Shown piece after piece: positions 16,785 through 25,772 of a stretch of 64,000 nt of DNA. How positions within the stretch are numbered: position 1 is the first letter of the stretch; each line of letters begins with the position of its first letter. Under the pieces are notes generated by a model, which was not told the DNA's origin, did no database searches, and saw only the letters and a list, made by a program, of their open reading frames with translations. Source of the DNA: Nostoc sp. 'Lobaria pulmonaria (5183) cyanobiont' (GTDB lineage Bacteria > Cyanobacteriota > Cyanobacteriia > Cyanobacteriales > Nostocaceae); NCBI RefSeq assembly GCF_002949795.1, contig NZ_CP026692.1, positions 186,001 to 250,000 of the forward strand, written 5' to 3'. Made by a program: the position numbers and the translations under genes.

Positions 16785-17288
16785 ATGGAAGTGATTTTGG
16801 GTGATATCACAAAGTTAGAAGTTGATGCTATCGTTAATGCTGCAAATACTAGTTTGCTTGGGGGTAGTGGCGTAGATGGAGCGATACACAAGGCATCTGG
16901 ATCGGGTTTACTTGATGAGTGTAGGTCACTTGGAGGATGTAAGATTGGTGATGCTAAACTAACCAAAGGATATCGCTTACCTGCAAGCTTCATCATTCAT
17001 ACCGTAGGCCCAGTATGGCGAGGAGGTAATCACGGAGAACCCGAACTTCTAGCTCAGTGTTATTATAAATGTATGCAAATTGCCGCAGATAAAGAGTTTA
17101 ATAGTTTGGCATTTCCTTGCATCAGTACTGGCATTTATAAATATCCTAAAACTTTAGCAGCTGAGGTGGCAGTGAAAATATGCGATGAACAGCTACAAAA
17201 GAATAGTCATCCACAAAAAATAATTTTTTGCTGCTATGACCCAGAAAACTATGGAATATATACAAATATTTTAGGACTTAGGCATTGA
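16785..17288 (+). CDS. Macro-domain protein (ADP-ribose / O-acetyl-ADP-ribose deacetylase-like)
   Basis: 167 residues from ATG 16785 (MEVILGDITKLEVDAIVNAA); a TTG at 16764 is less likely. Conserved macro-domain elements: NAANTSLLGGSGVDGAIH, HTVGPVW and FPCISTGIYKYP. The Asn-Ala-Ala-Asn plus GGSGVDGAI loops match the MacroD/YmdB class, which hydrolyses ADP-ribose esters or removes mono-ADP-ribose. Length is standard. Confidence 0.92.
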   Translation: MEVILGDITKLEVDAIVNAANTSLLGGSGVDGAIHKASGSGLLDECRSLGGCKIGDAKLTKGYRLPASFIIHTVGPVWRGGNHGEPELLAQCYYKCMQIAADKEFNSLAFPCISTGIYKYPKTLAAEVAVKICDEQLQKNSHPQKIIFCCYDPENYGIYTNILGLRH

Positions 17289-17465
17289 CATAAGTCAATG
17301 AATATTGGTTAAAAAAATTAATTTTAAACCGCAGAAACAGAGAGTATGACCTTGGCTTGGCAAGGTTTTCAAACTTGAGCAAAGTGCTCGTCGACTCAAG
17401 AGAAAGAACGAGATTATTTGAGTTATTTTGAAAAGACTATTCTTAAAAAGAAGTTTTTTGGGAGC

Positions 17466-17891
17466 TTATTTAAATAATTCCAAACATTCCTTTTTTAAAA
17501 TGTTTTTTGTGACTTTTATTTTCCTAAATGACTTATCGATTACCTCTTCGCAAGATATATTAATTTGTGATTGATTTACTGAAATTAAATCTTGAATGGA
17601 AGCACCATATACAATTTCTGATAAACCACTCCAAACACAAGCAGTTGCACACATCGGACAAGGTTCACCAGTTGTATATATGCTATAACCTTCTAAAGAG
17701 GGGTTTTTCAGTTTAGCTGTTAAACTACGAATAACGTTGATTTCTGCATGGGCTGATGGATCGTTGTCTCTCGTTACAGTATTATGAGCTACGGCAACAA
17801 CTTCGTTATCTTTAACAATCACTGCACCGTAGGGTGCATCGCCTTCTTTTGCTTCTGCCAATGCTAAACGCATAAAAGATTCTGGGTTCAT
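17466..17891 (-). CDS. Nucleoside/guanine deaminase (CDA-fold zinc enzyme)
   Basis: 141 residues from ATG 17891 (MNPESFMRLALAEA); ATG 17909 is also possible. Zinc motifs: HAEINVIRS (His-Ala-Glu) and PCPMCATACVWSGL (Pro-Cys-x-x-Cys). AYGAVIVKDNEVVA-type text (here DAPYGAVIVKDN) and overall length match GuaD-like guanine deaminases and tRNA adenosine deaminase relatives; the real TadA usually has TEPCPMC. Cytoplasmic base salvage is most likely. Confidence 0.82.
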   Translation of the reverse strand: MNPESFMRLALAEAKEGDAPYGAVIVKDNEVVAVAHNTVTRDNDPSAHAEINVIRSLTAKLKNPSLEGYSIYTTGEPCPMCATACVWSGLSEIVYGASIQDLISVNQSQINISCEEVIDKSFRKIKVTKNILKKECLELFK

Positions 17892-17979
17892 ATAAGCTGA
17901 GGTTAACATAAGGATAATGGTTAATAATATCGTATTTCTAATGTTATAACTGGGAATTAAGATGTATTAATGGTCGAAT

Positions 17980-18771
17980 ATGTTACTGAGCAGACAAGAA
18001 ACAGAATTTTACTTAGAAGACCTAGAAACACCAATAGGTAAAGCGATTAATTTAACACTTGCCTCTTTGGTTCTAATATCATCAGGAATTTTTGTGGCAG
18101 AAACATATAATATTCCTGATTATATGCGGTTTCAGTTAAAAGTAGCTGATACTGCGATCGTCATCATCTTCGCTGTGGAATATTTACTCCGCCTGTGGAG
18201 TGCGGAAAACAAAATTAAGTATATTTTTAGCTTTTATTCGATTATTGACTTAATGGCGATTTTGCCATTTTTTCTAGGTATGGTGGATATTAGCTTTATC
18301 CGCCTATTACGATGGTTTCGGATTTTACGATTAATTAGATTTATAGATAGAAAGTTTTTATTCGCTAGTATCAGCAGTGAAGATGGGATGATTTTTGCGC
18401 GAATATTATTTACGTTATTTGCAATTGTTTTCATTTACTCTGGTTTAATTTATCAAGTGGAGCATCCGGTTAATCCTGAAAATTACGGTACATTTTTGGA
18501 TGCATTCTACTTCTCTGTTGTCACAATGACAACTGTGGGATTTGGCGATGTTATTCCAATTTCGGAATTAGGACGCTTGCTAACAGTATTGATGATTTTT
18601 ACCGGAATTGCATTGATTCCTTGGCAAGTGGGAGATTTGATTAAGCAAGTGGTGAAAACTGCTAATCAGGTAGAAATAGTTTGTTCGGGTTGTGGTTTAG
18701 CTTTCCATGATGTAAATGCTGGCTTTTGTCAGAGGTGCGGGACTAAGTTACCTCGTCGCAGGATTGATTAG
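17980..18771 (+). CDS. Voltage-gated K+ channel with C-terminal zinc ribbon
   Basis: 263 residues. Six-helix Kv architecture: S4 is Arg-rich (FIRLLRWFRILRLIRF), the pore filter is TMTTVGFGDVIP near residue 184, followed by S6. After S6 a short helix leads to a zinc ribbon (CSGCG...CQRCG) near residues 239-256. TVGFGD predicts K+ selectivity. The cytosolic zinc ribbon could be an assembly or sensing module. ATG 17980. Confidence 0.9.
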   Translation: MLLSRQETEFYLEDLETPIGKAINLTLASLVLISSGIFVAETYNIPDYMRFQLKVADTAIVIIFAVEYLLRLWSAENKIKYIFSFYSIIDLMAILPFFLGMVDISFIRLLRWFRILRLIRFIDRKFLFASISSEDGMIFARILFTLFAIVFIYSGLIYQVEHPVNPENYGTFLDAFYFSVVTMTTVGFGDVIPISELGRLLTVLMIFTGIALIPWQVGDLIKQVVKTANQVEIVCSGCGLAFHDVNAGFCQRCGTKLPRRRID

Positions 18772-18780
18772 ACGGCGTTG

Positions 18781-19114
18781 CATAATCGTCTTCCAGGTAT
18801 TTTAGCTTGGACTCTAAAAGACCCTAGTGCCAAAACCTTTGCTTTCATTGTGGAAGATTATTAAATGTTGGAAATGTTATTTTTACGTAACAGATGGATA
18901 CCCAATTGATCCATGTTTTATCAATGATTGTGACCAGATAATCAAAAAAACCTAGATGACACTCGTGATCTGAGAAAATACCAGATTCAGACATTATCTA
19001 GCACGCCTTCATCGAAAAACTCTTTGCTATTCTAAATCAGAAGAAATGCTTAAGCTATCAATTCGATTGTTACTGCACTACCTCTATTATGGATTTGTAC
19101 CCTTAATAGCCTAA
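18781..19114 (+). pseudogene. IS1-family transposase remnant (frameshift and stops)
   Basis: Reading the plus strand in two frames gives LPGILAWTLKDPSAKTF, then after a frameshift LWKIIKCWKCYFYVTDGYP, DPCFINDCDQII, stop, stop, ENTRFRHYLARLHRKTL and CYSKSEEMLKLSIRLLLHY to TAA at 19112-19114. This is the C-terminal half of cyanobacterial IS1-type (DDE) transposases. At least one frameshift and two in-frame stops (TAG, TGA) make it dead. No terminal repeats could be found. Confidence 0.82.
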
Positions 19115-19251
19115 TTCATCGCGCAACGGGAGCAGCGCCAATTATTTCTTGTGCCCTATCGACAAGAGCAAGTATTCTCTATTCTGAAGATATGCAAGAT
19201 GGGTTAGTAGCTGGTCAATTAGAGATTGTGAATCAATTTAAAAAAGGCTAG
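19111..19251 (+). pseudogene. PIN-domain (VapC-like) toxin C-terminal remnant
   Basis: A frame without a start that reads ...RASILYSEDMQDG then GQLEIVNQFKKG and stops at TAG 19249-19251. L-Y-S-E-D-M/L-Q-x-G followed by a short beta strand ending in N-P/Q-F is the usual C-terminus of PIN toxins, whose last acidic residues bind metal. It directly abuts the IS1 remnant, so the insertion element probably replaced its 5' part. Confidence 0.65.
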
Positions 19252-19290
19252 AAACTGCATCTAAGCTGTCTCTAGCCTTAATTTATTTAA

Positions 19291-19363
<73 letters not shown>

Positions 19364-19506
19364 TTTTTACTAATCCTTAACTAATATAGCAAAATATTTC
19401 GCATTGCGCTAGTAGTTTTAAGAAAATCTTTTTTTCTCTTATACTGACTCAGTATTCAGTTACTCAGCACGGGCTAAACGCCCCGCTATCGCTAACAGGA
19501 TTTAGG

Positions 19507-20094
19507 ATGCCCTCTGGTCGGACACACGATCGCATTACTATGTATGCTCTGCCGATTGTGGCGGGCGTTACTTTTTGGCAGACTCGCAGTAGCAATGCGA
19601 CTTTGTTGGTTGCAGCCGGGTTTCTCTTTGGCGGGCTGATGTTTGGCCCCGATTTGGATATTTACTCTGTGCAATTCCAACGCTGGGGTTTCTTGCGCTG
19701 GATTTGGCTACCTTATCAAAAAAGTCTCCGACATCGTTCTTTTTTATCCCACGGACCGATTATCGGCACGATTCTACGGATACTTTATCTGGGGTGTTTG
19801 CTAGCTATTTTGGCAATTTTCCTTTTGGTAATTGCCGAAAGGTTGTGCAATCTGAGTTTTAGTTGGCAGGATTTTGGTGGAATTGTGGGGCGATCGCTCG
19901 TGCAATACGATACTGAATATATCGCCCTGTTTTTGGGGTTGGAACTCGGTGCGATGAGTCATTCTCTCAGTGATTGGGGCGGTTCGGCTTATAAGCGTTT
20001 CAAAAAGCAGGGGGTTCGGGGGTTGCTTCCTAGTGGCAAAATTAAGAAGCGGAAAGTGAGGAGTGGCGTTCGTCGGCCGAGAGTAAAGAAATAA
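19507..20094 (+). CDS. DUF2227 putative metal-binding membrane protein
   Basis: 195 residues. The N-terminal MPSGRTHDRIT, FGPDLDIYSVQFQRWG, LRHRSFLSHGPIIGT and the late HSLSDWG are the conserved His/Asp motifs of DUF2227, a YdjM-like family predicted to bind metal at the membrane. Two or three hydrophobic helices are visible and the tail is strongly basic (KIKKRKVRSGVRRPRVKK). Function unknown. Confidence 0.85.
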   Translation: MPSGRTHDRITMYALPIVAGVTFWQTRSSNATLLVAAGFLFGGLMFGPDLDIYSVQFQRWGFLRWIWLPYQKSLRHRSFLSHGPIIGTILRILYLGCLLAILAIFLLVIAERLCNLSFSWQDFGGIVGRSLVQYDTEYIALFLGLELGAMSHSLSDWGGSAYKRFKKQGVRGLLPSGKIKKRKVRSGVRRPRVKK

Positions 20095-20145
20095 TTTTTT
20101 TAAACGCTTTAGGTAGCTAAGGGAAGCGCAGAGGTACGCAGAGGT

Positions 20146-20970
20146 ATGGAAAATCAAAATGATAGTTTGGCGGCGTTGCAAGAGTTGATTGAGGTGGTGG
20201 CGAAATTGCGATCGCCTGATGGTGGTTGTCCTTGGGATTTGGCTCAAACTGCCGAAACGCTGACTCCATTCGTGATTGAGGAAGCTTATGAGGTGGTGGA
20301 TGCGATTAAGAGTGGGGATAAGGATGCGATCGCTGAGGAGTTAGGCGATTTATTATTACAGGTGGTATTACAAGCCCAAATCGCTAGCGAATCTGGGCAA
20401 TTTTCTCTCAAGGAAATAACTCAGGGGATTTCTCAAAAGTTGATTCGCCGTCATCCTCATGTGTTTGGTGATGTGTCGGTTGCCAGTGTGGATGAGGTGC
20501 GGCAAAATTGGGAACAAATCAAAGCTGCGGAAAAGGGCGAAGCATCTCCAGAGGCGCAAAAATTTAGTGCTAAACTCGCTCGTTATGGGCGTACTCTTCC
20601 CCCACTGACGGCGGCGATGAAAATTTCTCAAAAGGCTGCGGCGATCGGGTTTGAATGGGAAAATATTCAGGGCGTCTGGGATAAGTTTCATGAGGAGTTG
20701 GGAGAGTTTCAGCAGGCTTTAGCTGAGGAAACACCCGAACGACAACAAGCAGAATTAGGCGATTTACTATTTGCAGTTATTCAGCTAGCGCGTTGGCATA
20801 ATCTTGACCCCAGCACCGCTTTGCAAGGCACAAATCAGCGCTTTGTCCAGCGATTAGAAAAAATGGAGGCGGTTGTTGACCGTCCCCTTTCTGATTACAG
20901 TTTGAATGAGTTAGAAAACTTGTGGCAACAGGCAAAAGCTCAACTTGCGAAAGAAGGGAGTGGGGAGTAG
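20146..20970 (+). CDS. mazG: Nucleoside triphosphate pyrophosphohydrolase MazG
   Basis: 274 residues with two tandem MazG domains. Domain 1 contains LRSPDGGCPWDLAQT, EEAYEVVDAI and the EELGDLLLQVVLQA metal motif; domain 2 has FEWENIQGVWDKFHEELGE and AELGDLLFAVIQLARW. It hydrolyses NTPs (including damaged or alarmone-related nucleotides) to NMP and PPi in the cytoplasm. ATG 20146; the gene runs straight into a 21-bp repeat array. Confidence 0.95.
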   Translation: MENQNDSLAALQELIEVVAKLRSPDGGCPWDLAQTAETLTPFVIEEAYEVVDAIKSGDKDAIAEELGDLLLQVVLQAQIASESGQFSLKEITQGISQKLIRRHPHVFGDVSVASVDEVRQNWEQIKAAEKGEASPEAQKFSAKLARYGRTLPPLTAAMKISQKAAAIGFEWENIQGVWDKFHEELGEFQQALAEETPERQQAELGDLLFAVIQLARWHNLDPSTALQGTNQRFVQRLEKMEAVVDRPLSDYSLNELENLWQQAKAQLAKEGSGE

Positions 20971-21015
20971 GGATTGGGGATTGGAGATTGGGGAGGCTTA
21001 GAACTTAAAGCTTTA

Positions 21016-21288
21016 GGTTCAAAGGTGCAACTTTCAGGCTCAAAGGCGCAACTTTCAGGTTCAAAGGTGCAACTTTCAGGTTCAAAGGCTCAAGCTTCAG
21101 GCTCAAAGGCTCAAGCTTCAGGCTCAAAGGCTCAACTTTCAGGTTCAAAGGTGCAACTTTCAGGTTCAAAGGCTCAAGCTTCAGGCTCAAAGGCTCAAGC
21201 TTCAGGCTCAAAGGCTCAAGCTTCAGGCTCAAAGGCTCAAGCTTCAGGCTCAAAGGCTCAACTTTCAGGTTCAAAGGCTCAAACTTCC
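21016..21288. repeat. 21-bp tandem repeat array, 13 copies
   Basis: Thirteen in-register 21-bp units of the type GGCTCAAAGGCTCAAGCTTCA, with variants where the last part is GTGCAACTTTCA or GCGCAACTTTCA. Both strands stay open (translations GSKAQAS-like and LEPLSLK-like), which is a consequence of 21 being divisible by 3, not evidence for a protein. The array starts 45 bp after the mazG stop and is flanked by gggattgggg-like and ctccattccccag-like imperfect inverted repeats (20971-20996 and 21294-21316). Confidence 0.9.
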
Positions 21289-21320
21289 TACTCTCCATTC
21301 TCCATTCCCCAGTCCCTTCT

Positions 21321-22550
21321 TCAAGATTTTTCAGCACTGAACCACTTATCATATAGCAATTGATAAGTGCCATTTTCTTTGAGACTCAGCAGAGCTTGAT
21401 TAATTGGTTTACGGTAGGGACTGTTATTGGGCAGAATGATGCCGTAGCTTTCTTCACGGAAGATACTGCCAACAATCTCTACCTTCCCTTTGCCTTCATT
21501 GGCAGTATAGAAGAGGAGTACAGGCGCATCAAACACCACAGCATCAGCTTTTTTTGTTTGCAGAGCATTGTAAGCTTGCTCAATTTTGGTAACTTCTAGA
21601 ATTGAAATGTTATGTTCTCGCAGGTATGTGGCCGCTGTACTCCCCGTAGTTGTAGCCACTACCTTGCCGGATAAATCGTCTATACTCCTGATATCGCCCT
21701 GAAGCTGTTGTACTGTCAATGAAGTAGTAGCGCTGGCTGTAAAGTAAGCAACGAAAAGTACTCCAATGAACATCCAGACTATAGCTATTAGGCGTCCTAA
21801 TACTCCCTTAGGCATTTCATCAGCTTGGGTTGCTAATGTGGCAGCTGCCCACCAACAGGCTTTGAAAATTCCAGGAAAGTATGATTGAGAAATCATCCCA
21901 TCTTTATGATGGCGCTCAGATAACCAAACAATGTGGGCTGCTACGACAATTAGCACCAAAGCAATGCCTATTACCTGCAAAAGACTAGCAGAGAAAAATA
22001 ATTGCAAAAGATTTGGGAAGGCACTTTTGTTGCTCTCTGCGTTTCTCACCATAATTTGCAGCCCCCCAGTAAAAATGGGTAATGAGAAATCAAAATTCTG
22101 CTCGCGTTCGGCTGTAATCGAGATGGCTGAAATCCCCAAATTAGCTTTGTTGTCCTTAATAGCAGAAAGCAGTTCCGGCACAGAGGAATATTCAATAAAT
22201 TTAGACTCTACACCTATTTGGTTAGCGATGCTGCGCCAGAGGTCGATACTGAATCCTGATAGCTCACCTTTGTCTGGCATCACAAAGGGCGGTATAACTC
22301 GTGTAGCTACTAATAACGGTTGTTGGGGTTGTGGTTTTTGCGCTACTCCTGGGGACGCGATTAATAACAATGCCAGAATTCCACCTACTAATCCTATGCA
22401 GGTATACAGTGCTAAGGAAAGCTTGATTTTGTTTTTTGAGTCATATCTGCCAATTGGGCTGTTTTTCCCAGCCATCAGTTGGCGAAATCTAGTAGCGATC
22501 GCATTTATCATCAGAATTTTCTTAGGGTTGTGTGTAAATCTATTTATCAT
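21321..22550 (-). CDS. Ionotropic glutamate receptor-like ligand-gated channel
   Basis: 409 residues: signal/TM near 44-68, then a periplasmic-binding-protein fold split by a channel. Lobe 1 includes GFSIDLWRSIANQIG, and SAISITAERE (Arg149, the amino-acid carboxylate ligand). M1 is near 188-210, the re-entrant pore near 227-247, M3 near 252-280 (ending YFTASATTSLTV), and lobe 2 has VVATTTGSTAATYL and DAVVFDAPVL. This is the iGluR topology without M4. The pore reads TLATQADEMPKG: no K+ filter TVGYG as in Synechocystis GluR0. M3 resembles the animal SYTANLAAF motif. Start could be any of three Met in 1-26. Confidence 0.88.
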   Translation of the reverse strand: MINRFTHNPKKILMINAIATRFRQLMAGKNSPIGRYDSKNKIKLSLALYTCIGLVGGILALLLIASPGVAQKPQPQQPLLVATRVIPPFVMPDKGELSGFSIDLWRSIANQIGVESKFIEYSSVPELLSAIKDNKANLGISAISITAEREQNFDFSLPIFTGGLQIMVRNAESNKSAFPNLLQLFFSASLLQVIGIALVLIVVAAHIVWLSERHHKDGMISQSYFPGIFKACWWAAATLATQADEMPKGVLGRLIAIVWMFIGVLFVAYFTASATTSLTVQQLQGDIRSIDDLSGKVVATTTGSTAATYLREHNISILEVTKIEQAYNALQTKKADAVVFDAPVLLFYTANEGKGKVEIVGSIFREESYGIILPNNSPYRKPINQALLSLKENGTYQLLYDKWFSAEKS

Positions 22551-22663
22551 GCCCGCGTTGTATCAAATATCATGTTCGTTACCCCCATGAAACCAATTTT
22601 TTTCAGGTTTAAGGGGATTGGGGAGATAGATTACTTTGCCTGTAGTAGGGTTGATTGTTTCAC

Positions 22664-22692
22664 GCGTAGGCGTAGCCCGTCGTAGACATCGC
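22664..22692. repeat. 29-bp dispersed repeat, copy 1
   Basis: Sequence beginning GCGTAGGCGTAGCCCGTCGT and ending AGACATCGC. An identical 29-bp copy occurs at 28678-28706. A related, more divergent piece is near 41411. Such short repeats are common between genes in Nostocales. Confidence 0.85.
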
Positions 22693-22747
22693 TTACAATA
22701 TTTACCCACTCATTGTTACAGCTATTTTCAGGTAAATAGACCACGCG

Positions 22748-22775
22748 GTAGGGGCGCAAGGCCTTGCACCCCTAC
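22748..22775. repeat. Palindromic intergenic repeat
   Basis: 28-bp hairpin with arms GTAGGGGCGCAAGG / CCTTGCACCCCTAC, a single mismatch. Followed by acagatgtgg and, later, tgctgtaat. Relatives at 26265-26320 and 60091-60124 share the GTAGGGGyGCA core. Confidence 0.8.
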
Positions 22776-23157
22776 AACAGATGTGGTTTAAATACTTGAA
22801 TTCTGCTGTAATTAGCAACTTAGTTGTGCCAATTTTGACTTATTGCCCTGCTACTGTTGTTGTAACCATCAGATGCTCCTTAAGCTATAAAAACATTTGC
22901 TTAAATCTACCTATTATGTTTATTGCTATACAATACTCTAGGTGGATTTATTGATGAATTCTTTTGTTTTAAAATATAGAGTCAGAGGTTGAAACAGATA
23001 TATTGTGTATAATTCACTTTCTAGAACTCGCCTTGGCAAGACAAACCTCTATCTTTTGAGTCAGAATTTTGAGATCAGCCTTTAGCGTACATCTAGGTTT
23101 ATATTTGCCTAATATTTTATCTAACGTGCGCTTTTTAGTTTTTGCAAAGTGAGCAAC

Positions 23158-25452
23158 ATGGATGTAGACGATTTTAGTCAACAAGTAGAGACATTACGCT
23201 CACGGGTGACGGGATTACTGCAAAAACCTGCAAGTGAGATGTATTCAGAACAAGAGCTAACAGCAGAAGCTTTTGAAGAACTTCAAATCACTTTAGAAGA
23301 ACTAAAAATCGCCTCCGAAGAACTACAAGCAACACGAATCGTAGTAGAGAAGGAGCGTCAGCGCTACCAAGAGTTATTTGATTTTGCGCCTGATGGTTAC
23401 TTGGTAACTGATACATTCGGCACTATCTTAGAAGCTAACCTTGCTGCTACCATACACATCAATGTTTTAAAGCGATTTTTGATTGGCAAACCGCTACTTA
23501 CTTTCATCGCCCAGTCAGATCATCAAGCTTTTTTTAATTACCTAACTCAGTTGCAGCAGCTCGACCGGGGCGGGGAATGGGAAGTGTGTTTACAACCACG
23601 AGAAAAAACCTGTTTTGATGTTGCTTTGACAGTAGTTACGGTTCGTAACGAAAAAGGTCAGCCAGTTGCTCTGCGCTGGCTAATGCGTGACATTAGTCAG
23701 CGTAGGCATTTGGAGTTGCAGCGCCAGCAGTTATTTGCCAATGAGCAAGCCGCGCGAATTGCAGCCCAAGCGGCAGAGAAGCGCTCTAATTTTTTGGCTG
23801 AAGCAAGTCGTGTATTAGTATCTTCCTTGGATTATCGCACTACCCTAAGCAGCGTCGCGCAATTAGCAGTACCTACCCTTGCCGATTGGTGTATTGTGGA
23901 TGTCGTCGAAAAGAATTTGGCAATCTTCACTAACCCAGTTATCGCTGCATCAGAACCAGCAAAGGAAGCACTGATCCGAGAACTCCAACAACGCTATCCA
24001 ATTTCTATTGATGCTGATTATGGACCGGCGAAAGTTTTACGGACTGGTAAGCCGGAACTGGTTACAAAGATTGTGGAGTCTTCATTAAAGAGAAAGTCCT
24101 CGGACGAGGAACACTTCAGTCTGCTGCGCCAACTCCAAGTTAAGTCTCAGATGGTAGTACCACTGTTAGTACGCGAACGCAAGCTGGGGACAATTCTATT
24201 TGCGTCTACACAACCAGAACGCCATTACACTACTGTAGACCTAGAAATGGCTGAAGAACTTGCTCAACGAGCAGCATTCGCCATTGAAAATGCCCAGCTT
24301 TATCAGCAAGCCCAAGAAGCTAACCGCATCAAAGAAGAGTTTTTAGCGATCGTTTCCCACGAACTTCGTACACCTCTCAATTCTATGCTGGGTTGGGTTC
24401 AACTAATACGTACTCGAAAATGGGACGAAGCAACTATTTCTAAGGCATTGGAGACAATCGAGCGGAATGCCAAACTTCAAAGAAAACTGATTGAAGATAT
24501 CCTGGATGTCTCGCGGATTGTACAAGGTCAAATTCGCCTAAATATTCGTAAAGTTGGCCTTGCGGCTGTAATTCAGGCGGCAATTGAAGCTGTACATCCC
24601 ACATCTGAAATTAAGAATATTCAAGTTGAATTTCATCTTGACTCCTCAGTTGGTGAAGTTATGGGTGATACAGAACGCCTGCAACAAGTTGTCTGGAATT
24701 TGCTTTCTAATGCCGTCAAGTTCACACCTAACGGAGGGCGAGTTGAAGTATATCTAAAACAGGTAAACTCAAATGCTCAGATAACTGTCTCTGACACAGG
24801 TAAGGGAATTGATGCTGACTTTCTACCTTATATCTTTGAGCGCTTCCGTCAAGCTGATAGCACAACTACTAGAGCAGACAATGGTTTGGGGTTGGGGCTA
24901 GCAATTGTACACCACTTAGTAGAAATGCACTCAGGCACAGTCTACGCAGTTAGCGAAGGGGAAGAACAAGGAGCAATATTTACAGTGTTATTGCCTCTAG
25001 TAGAACCACAACCAGAGCTTTTAATTAAAGAGAGTGAAGTAAAAGTCGATAACTTCTCAGTACTCAACGGCTTGCAAATACTCGTTGTCGATGACAATGC
25101 CGATACGCGTGAGTTAATTGCTTTCATTCTTGAACAGTCTGGAGCGCAGGTGACGGCGGTTAACTCAGTAGGTGAAGCCCTGGAAGCACTAGGACGATTA
25201 AAACCAGATGTTTTAATCAGTGATATTGGAATGCCAGATGAGGATGGTTATTCCCTGATTCGGAAAGTGCGGGCACAGGAAGCAGAGCAAGGGGAGAAGA
25301 TTCCAGCTGTAGCACTAACGGCATTTGCTAGAGATGAAGAACACAAGCTCGCTCTGCAAGCTGGATTCCAAGTTCATGTATCCAAGCCAATTGAGCCAGA
25401 AGAGTTGGTGAAAGTGGTAGCGAACCTTACCAAAGGTAGCAAACAAGTTTAA
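23158..25452 (+). CDS. Hybrid sensor histidine kinase (PAS-GAF-HisKA-HATPase-REC)
   Basis: 764 residues from ATG 23158; a GTG at 23149 is in frame. Order: short coiled coil (~20-65), PAS (YQELFDFAPDGYLVTD, ~66-185), GAF (~205-375, FLAEASRVLVSSLDY to QRAAFAIENAQLY), HisKA with FLAIVSHELRTPLN, HATPase_c (VWNLLSNAVKFTPNGG, DTGKGID, GLGLGLAIVHHLV) and a C-terminal receiver (VVDDNAD, phosphoacceptor Asp in LISDIGMPDEDG, VSKPIEPEEL). No membrane segments, so a cytoplasmic sensor with an internal relay. Signal unknown. Confidence 0.95.
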   Translation: MDVDDFSQQVETLRSRVTGLLQKPASEMYSEQELTAEAFEELQITLEELKIASEELQATRIVVEKERQRYQELFDFAPDGYLVTDTFGTILEANLAATIHINVLKRFLIGKPLLTFIAQSDHQAFFNYLTQLQQLDRGGEWEVCLQPREKTCFDVALTVVTVRNEKGQPVALRWLMRDISQRRHLELQRQQLFANEQAARIAAQAAEKRSNFLAEASRVLVSSLDYRTTLSSVAQLAVPTLADWCIVDVVEKNLAIFTNPVIAASEPAKEALIRELQQRYPISIDADYGPAKVLRTGKPELVTKIVESSLKRKSSDEEHFSLLRQLQVKSQMVVPLLVRERKLGTILFASTQPERHYTTVDLEMAEELAQRAAFAIENAQLYQQAQEANRIKEEFLAIVSHELRTPLNSMLGWVQLIRTRKWDEATISKALETIERNAKLQRKLIEDILDVSRIVQGQIRLNIRKVGLAAVIQAAIEAVHPTSEIKNIQVEFHLDSSVGEVMGDTERLQQVVWNLLSNAVKFTPNGGRVEVYLKQVNSNAQITVSDTGKGIDADFLPYIFERFRQADSTTTRADNGLGLGLAIVHHLVEMHSGTVYAVSEGEEQGAIFTVLLPLVEPQPELLIKESEVKVDNFSVLNGLQILVVDDNADTRELIAFILEQSGAQVTAVNSVGEALEALGRLKPDVLISDIGMPDEDGYSLIRKVRAQEAEQGEKIPAVALTAFARDEEHKLALQAGFQVHVSKPIEPEELVKVVANLTKGSKQV

Positions 25453-25476
25453 TGCCCAATTAAGCTTTTGGTAGCA

Positions 25477-25728
25477 AATGCGTACGCCAAAATAACAAAT
25501 GCGTACGCCAAAATAGCAAATGCATACGCCAAAATAGCAAATGCGTACGCCAAAATAACAAATGCGTACGCCAAAATAGCAAATGCGTACGCCAAAATAG
25601 CAAATGCGATCGCCGAAATAACAAATGCGTACGCCAAAATAGCAAATGCATACGCCAAAATAGCAAATGCGTACGCCAAAATAGCAAATGCATACGCCAA
25701 AATAGCAAATGCGTACGCCAAAATAGCA
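25477..25728. repeat. 21-bp tandem repeat with HIP1-like palindromes, 12 copies
   Basis: Twelve in-register copies of AATGCGTACGCCAAAATAGC plus one base. Each unit centres on the palindrome GCGTACGC (three units have GCATACGC) and one unit (near 25606) has GCGATCGC, a true HIP1 site, followed by CGAAATAAC. Three frames remain open through the array (NAYAKIA, LLFWRTH, AYAFAIL periodic translations); these are repeat artefacts. It begins 25 bp after the hybrid-kinase stop. Confidence 0.92.
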
Positions 25729-25772
25729 AATGACCTAACTCCAGTAAGGGCATGGCATTGCCCATTGGTGTC

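Larger units (their letters stand above)
22551..23148. other. Intergenic region with dispersed Nostoc repeats
   Basis: About 600 bases between divergent genes. It holds a 29-bp dispersed repeat (22664-22692) and a near-perfect palindrome (22748-22775), both listed separately. The last 300 bases are AT-rich and probably contain the promoter of the hybrid kinase. No coding sequence seen. Confidence 0.6.

Noticed and set aside
21016..21288. Possible CRISPR array
   Set aside because: Units are contiguous with no variable spacers; it is a plain tandem repeat.
20974..21373. Low-complexity proteins on both strands over the mazG-distal repeat
   Set aside because: Same reason: open frames are a product of the 21-bp period.
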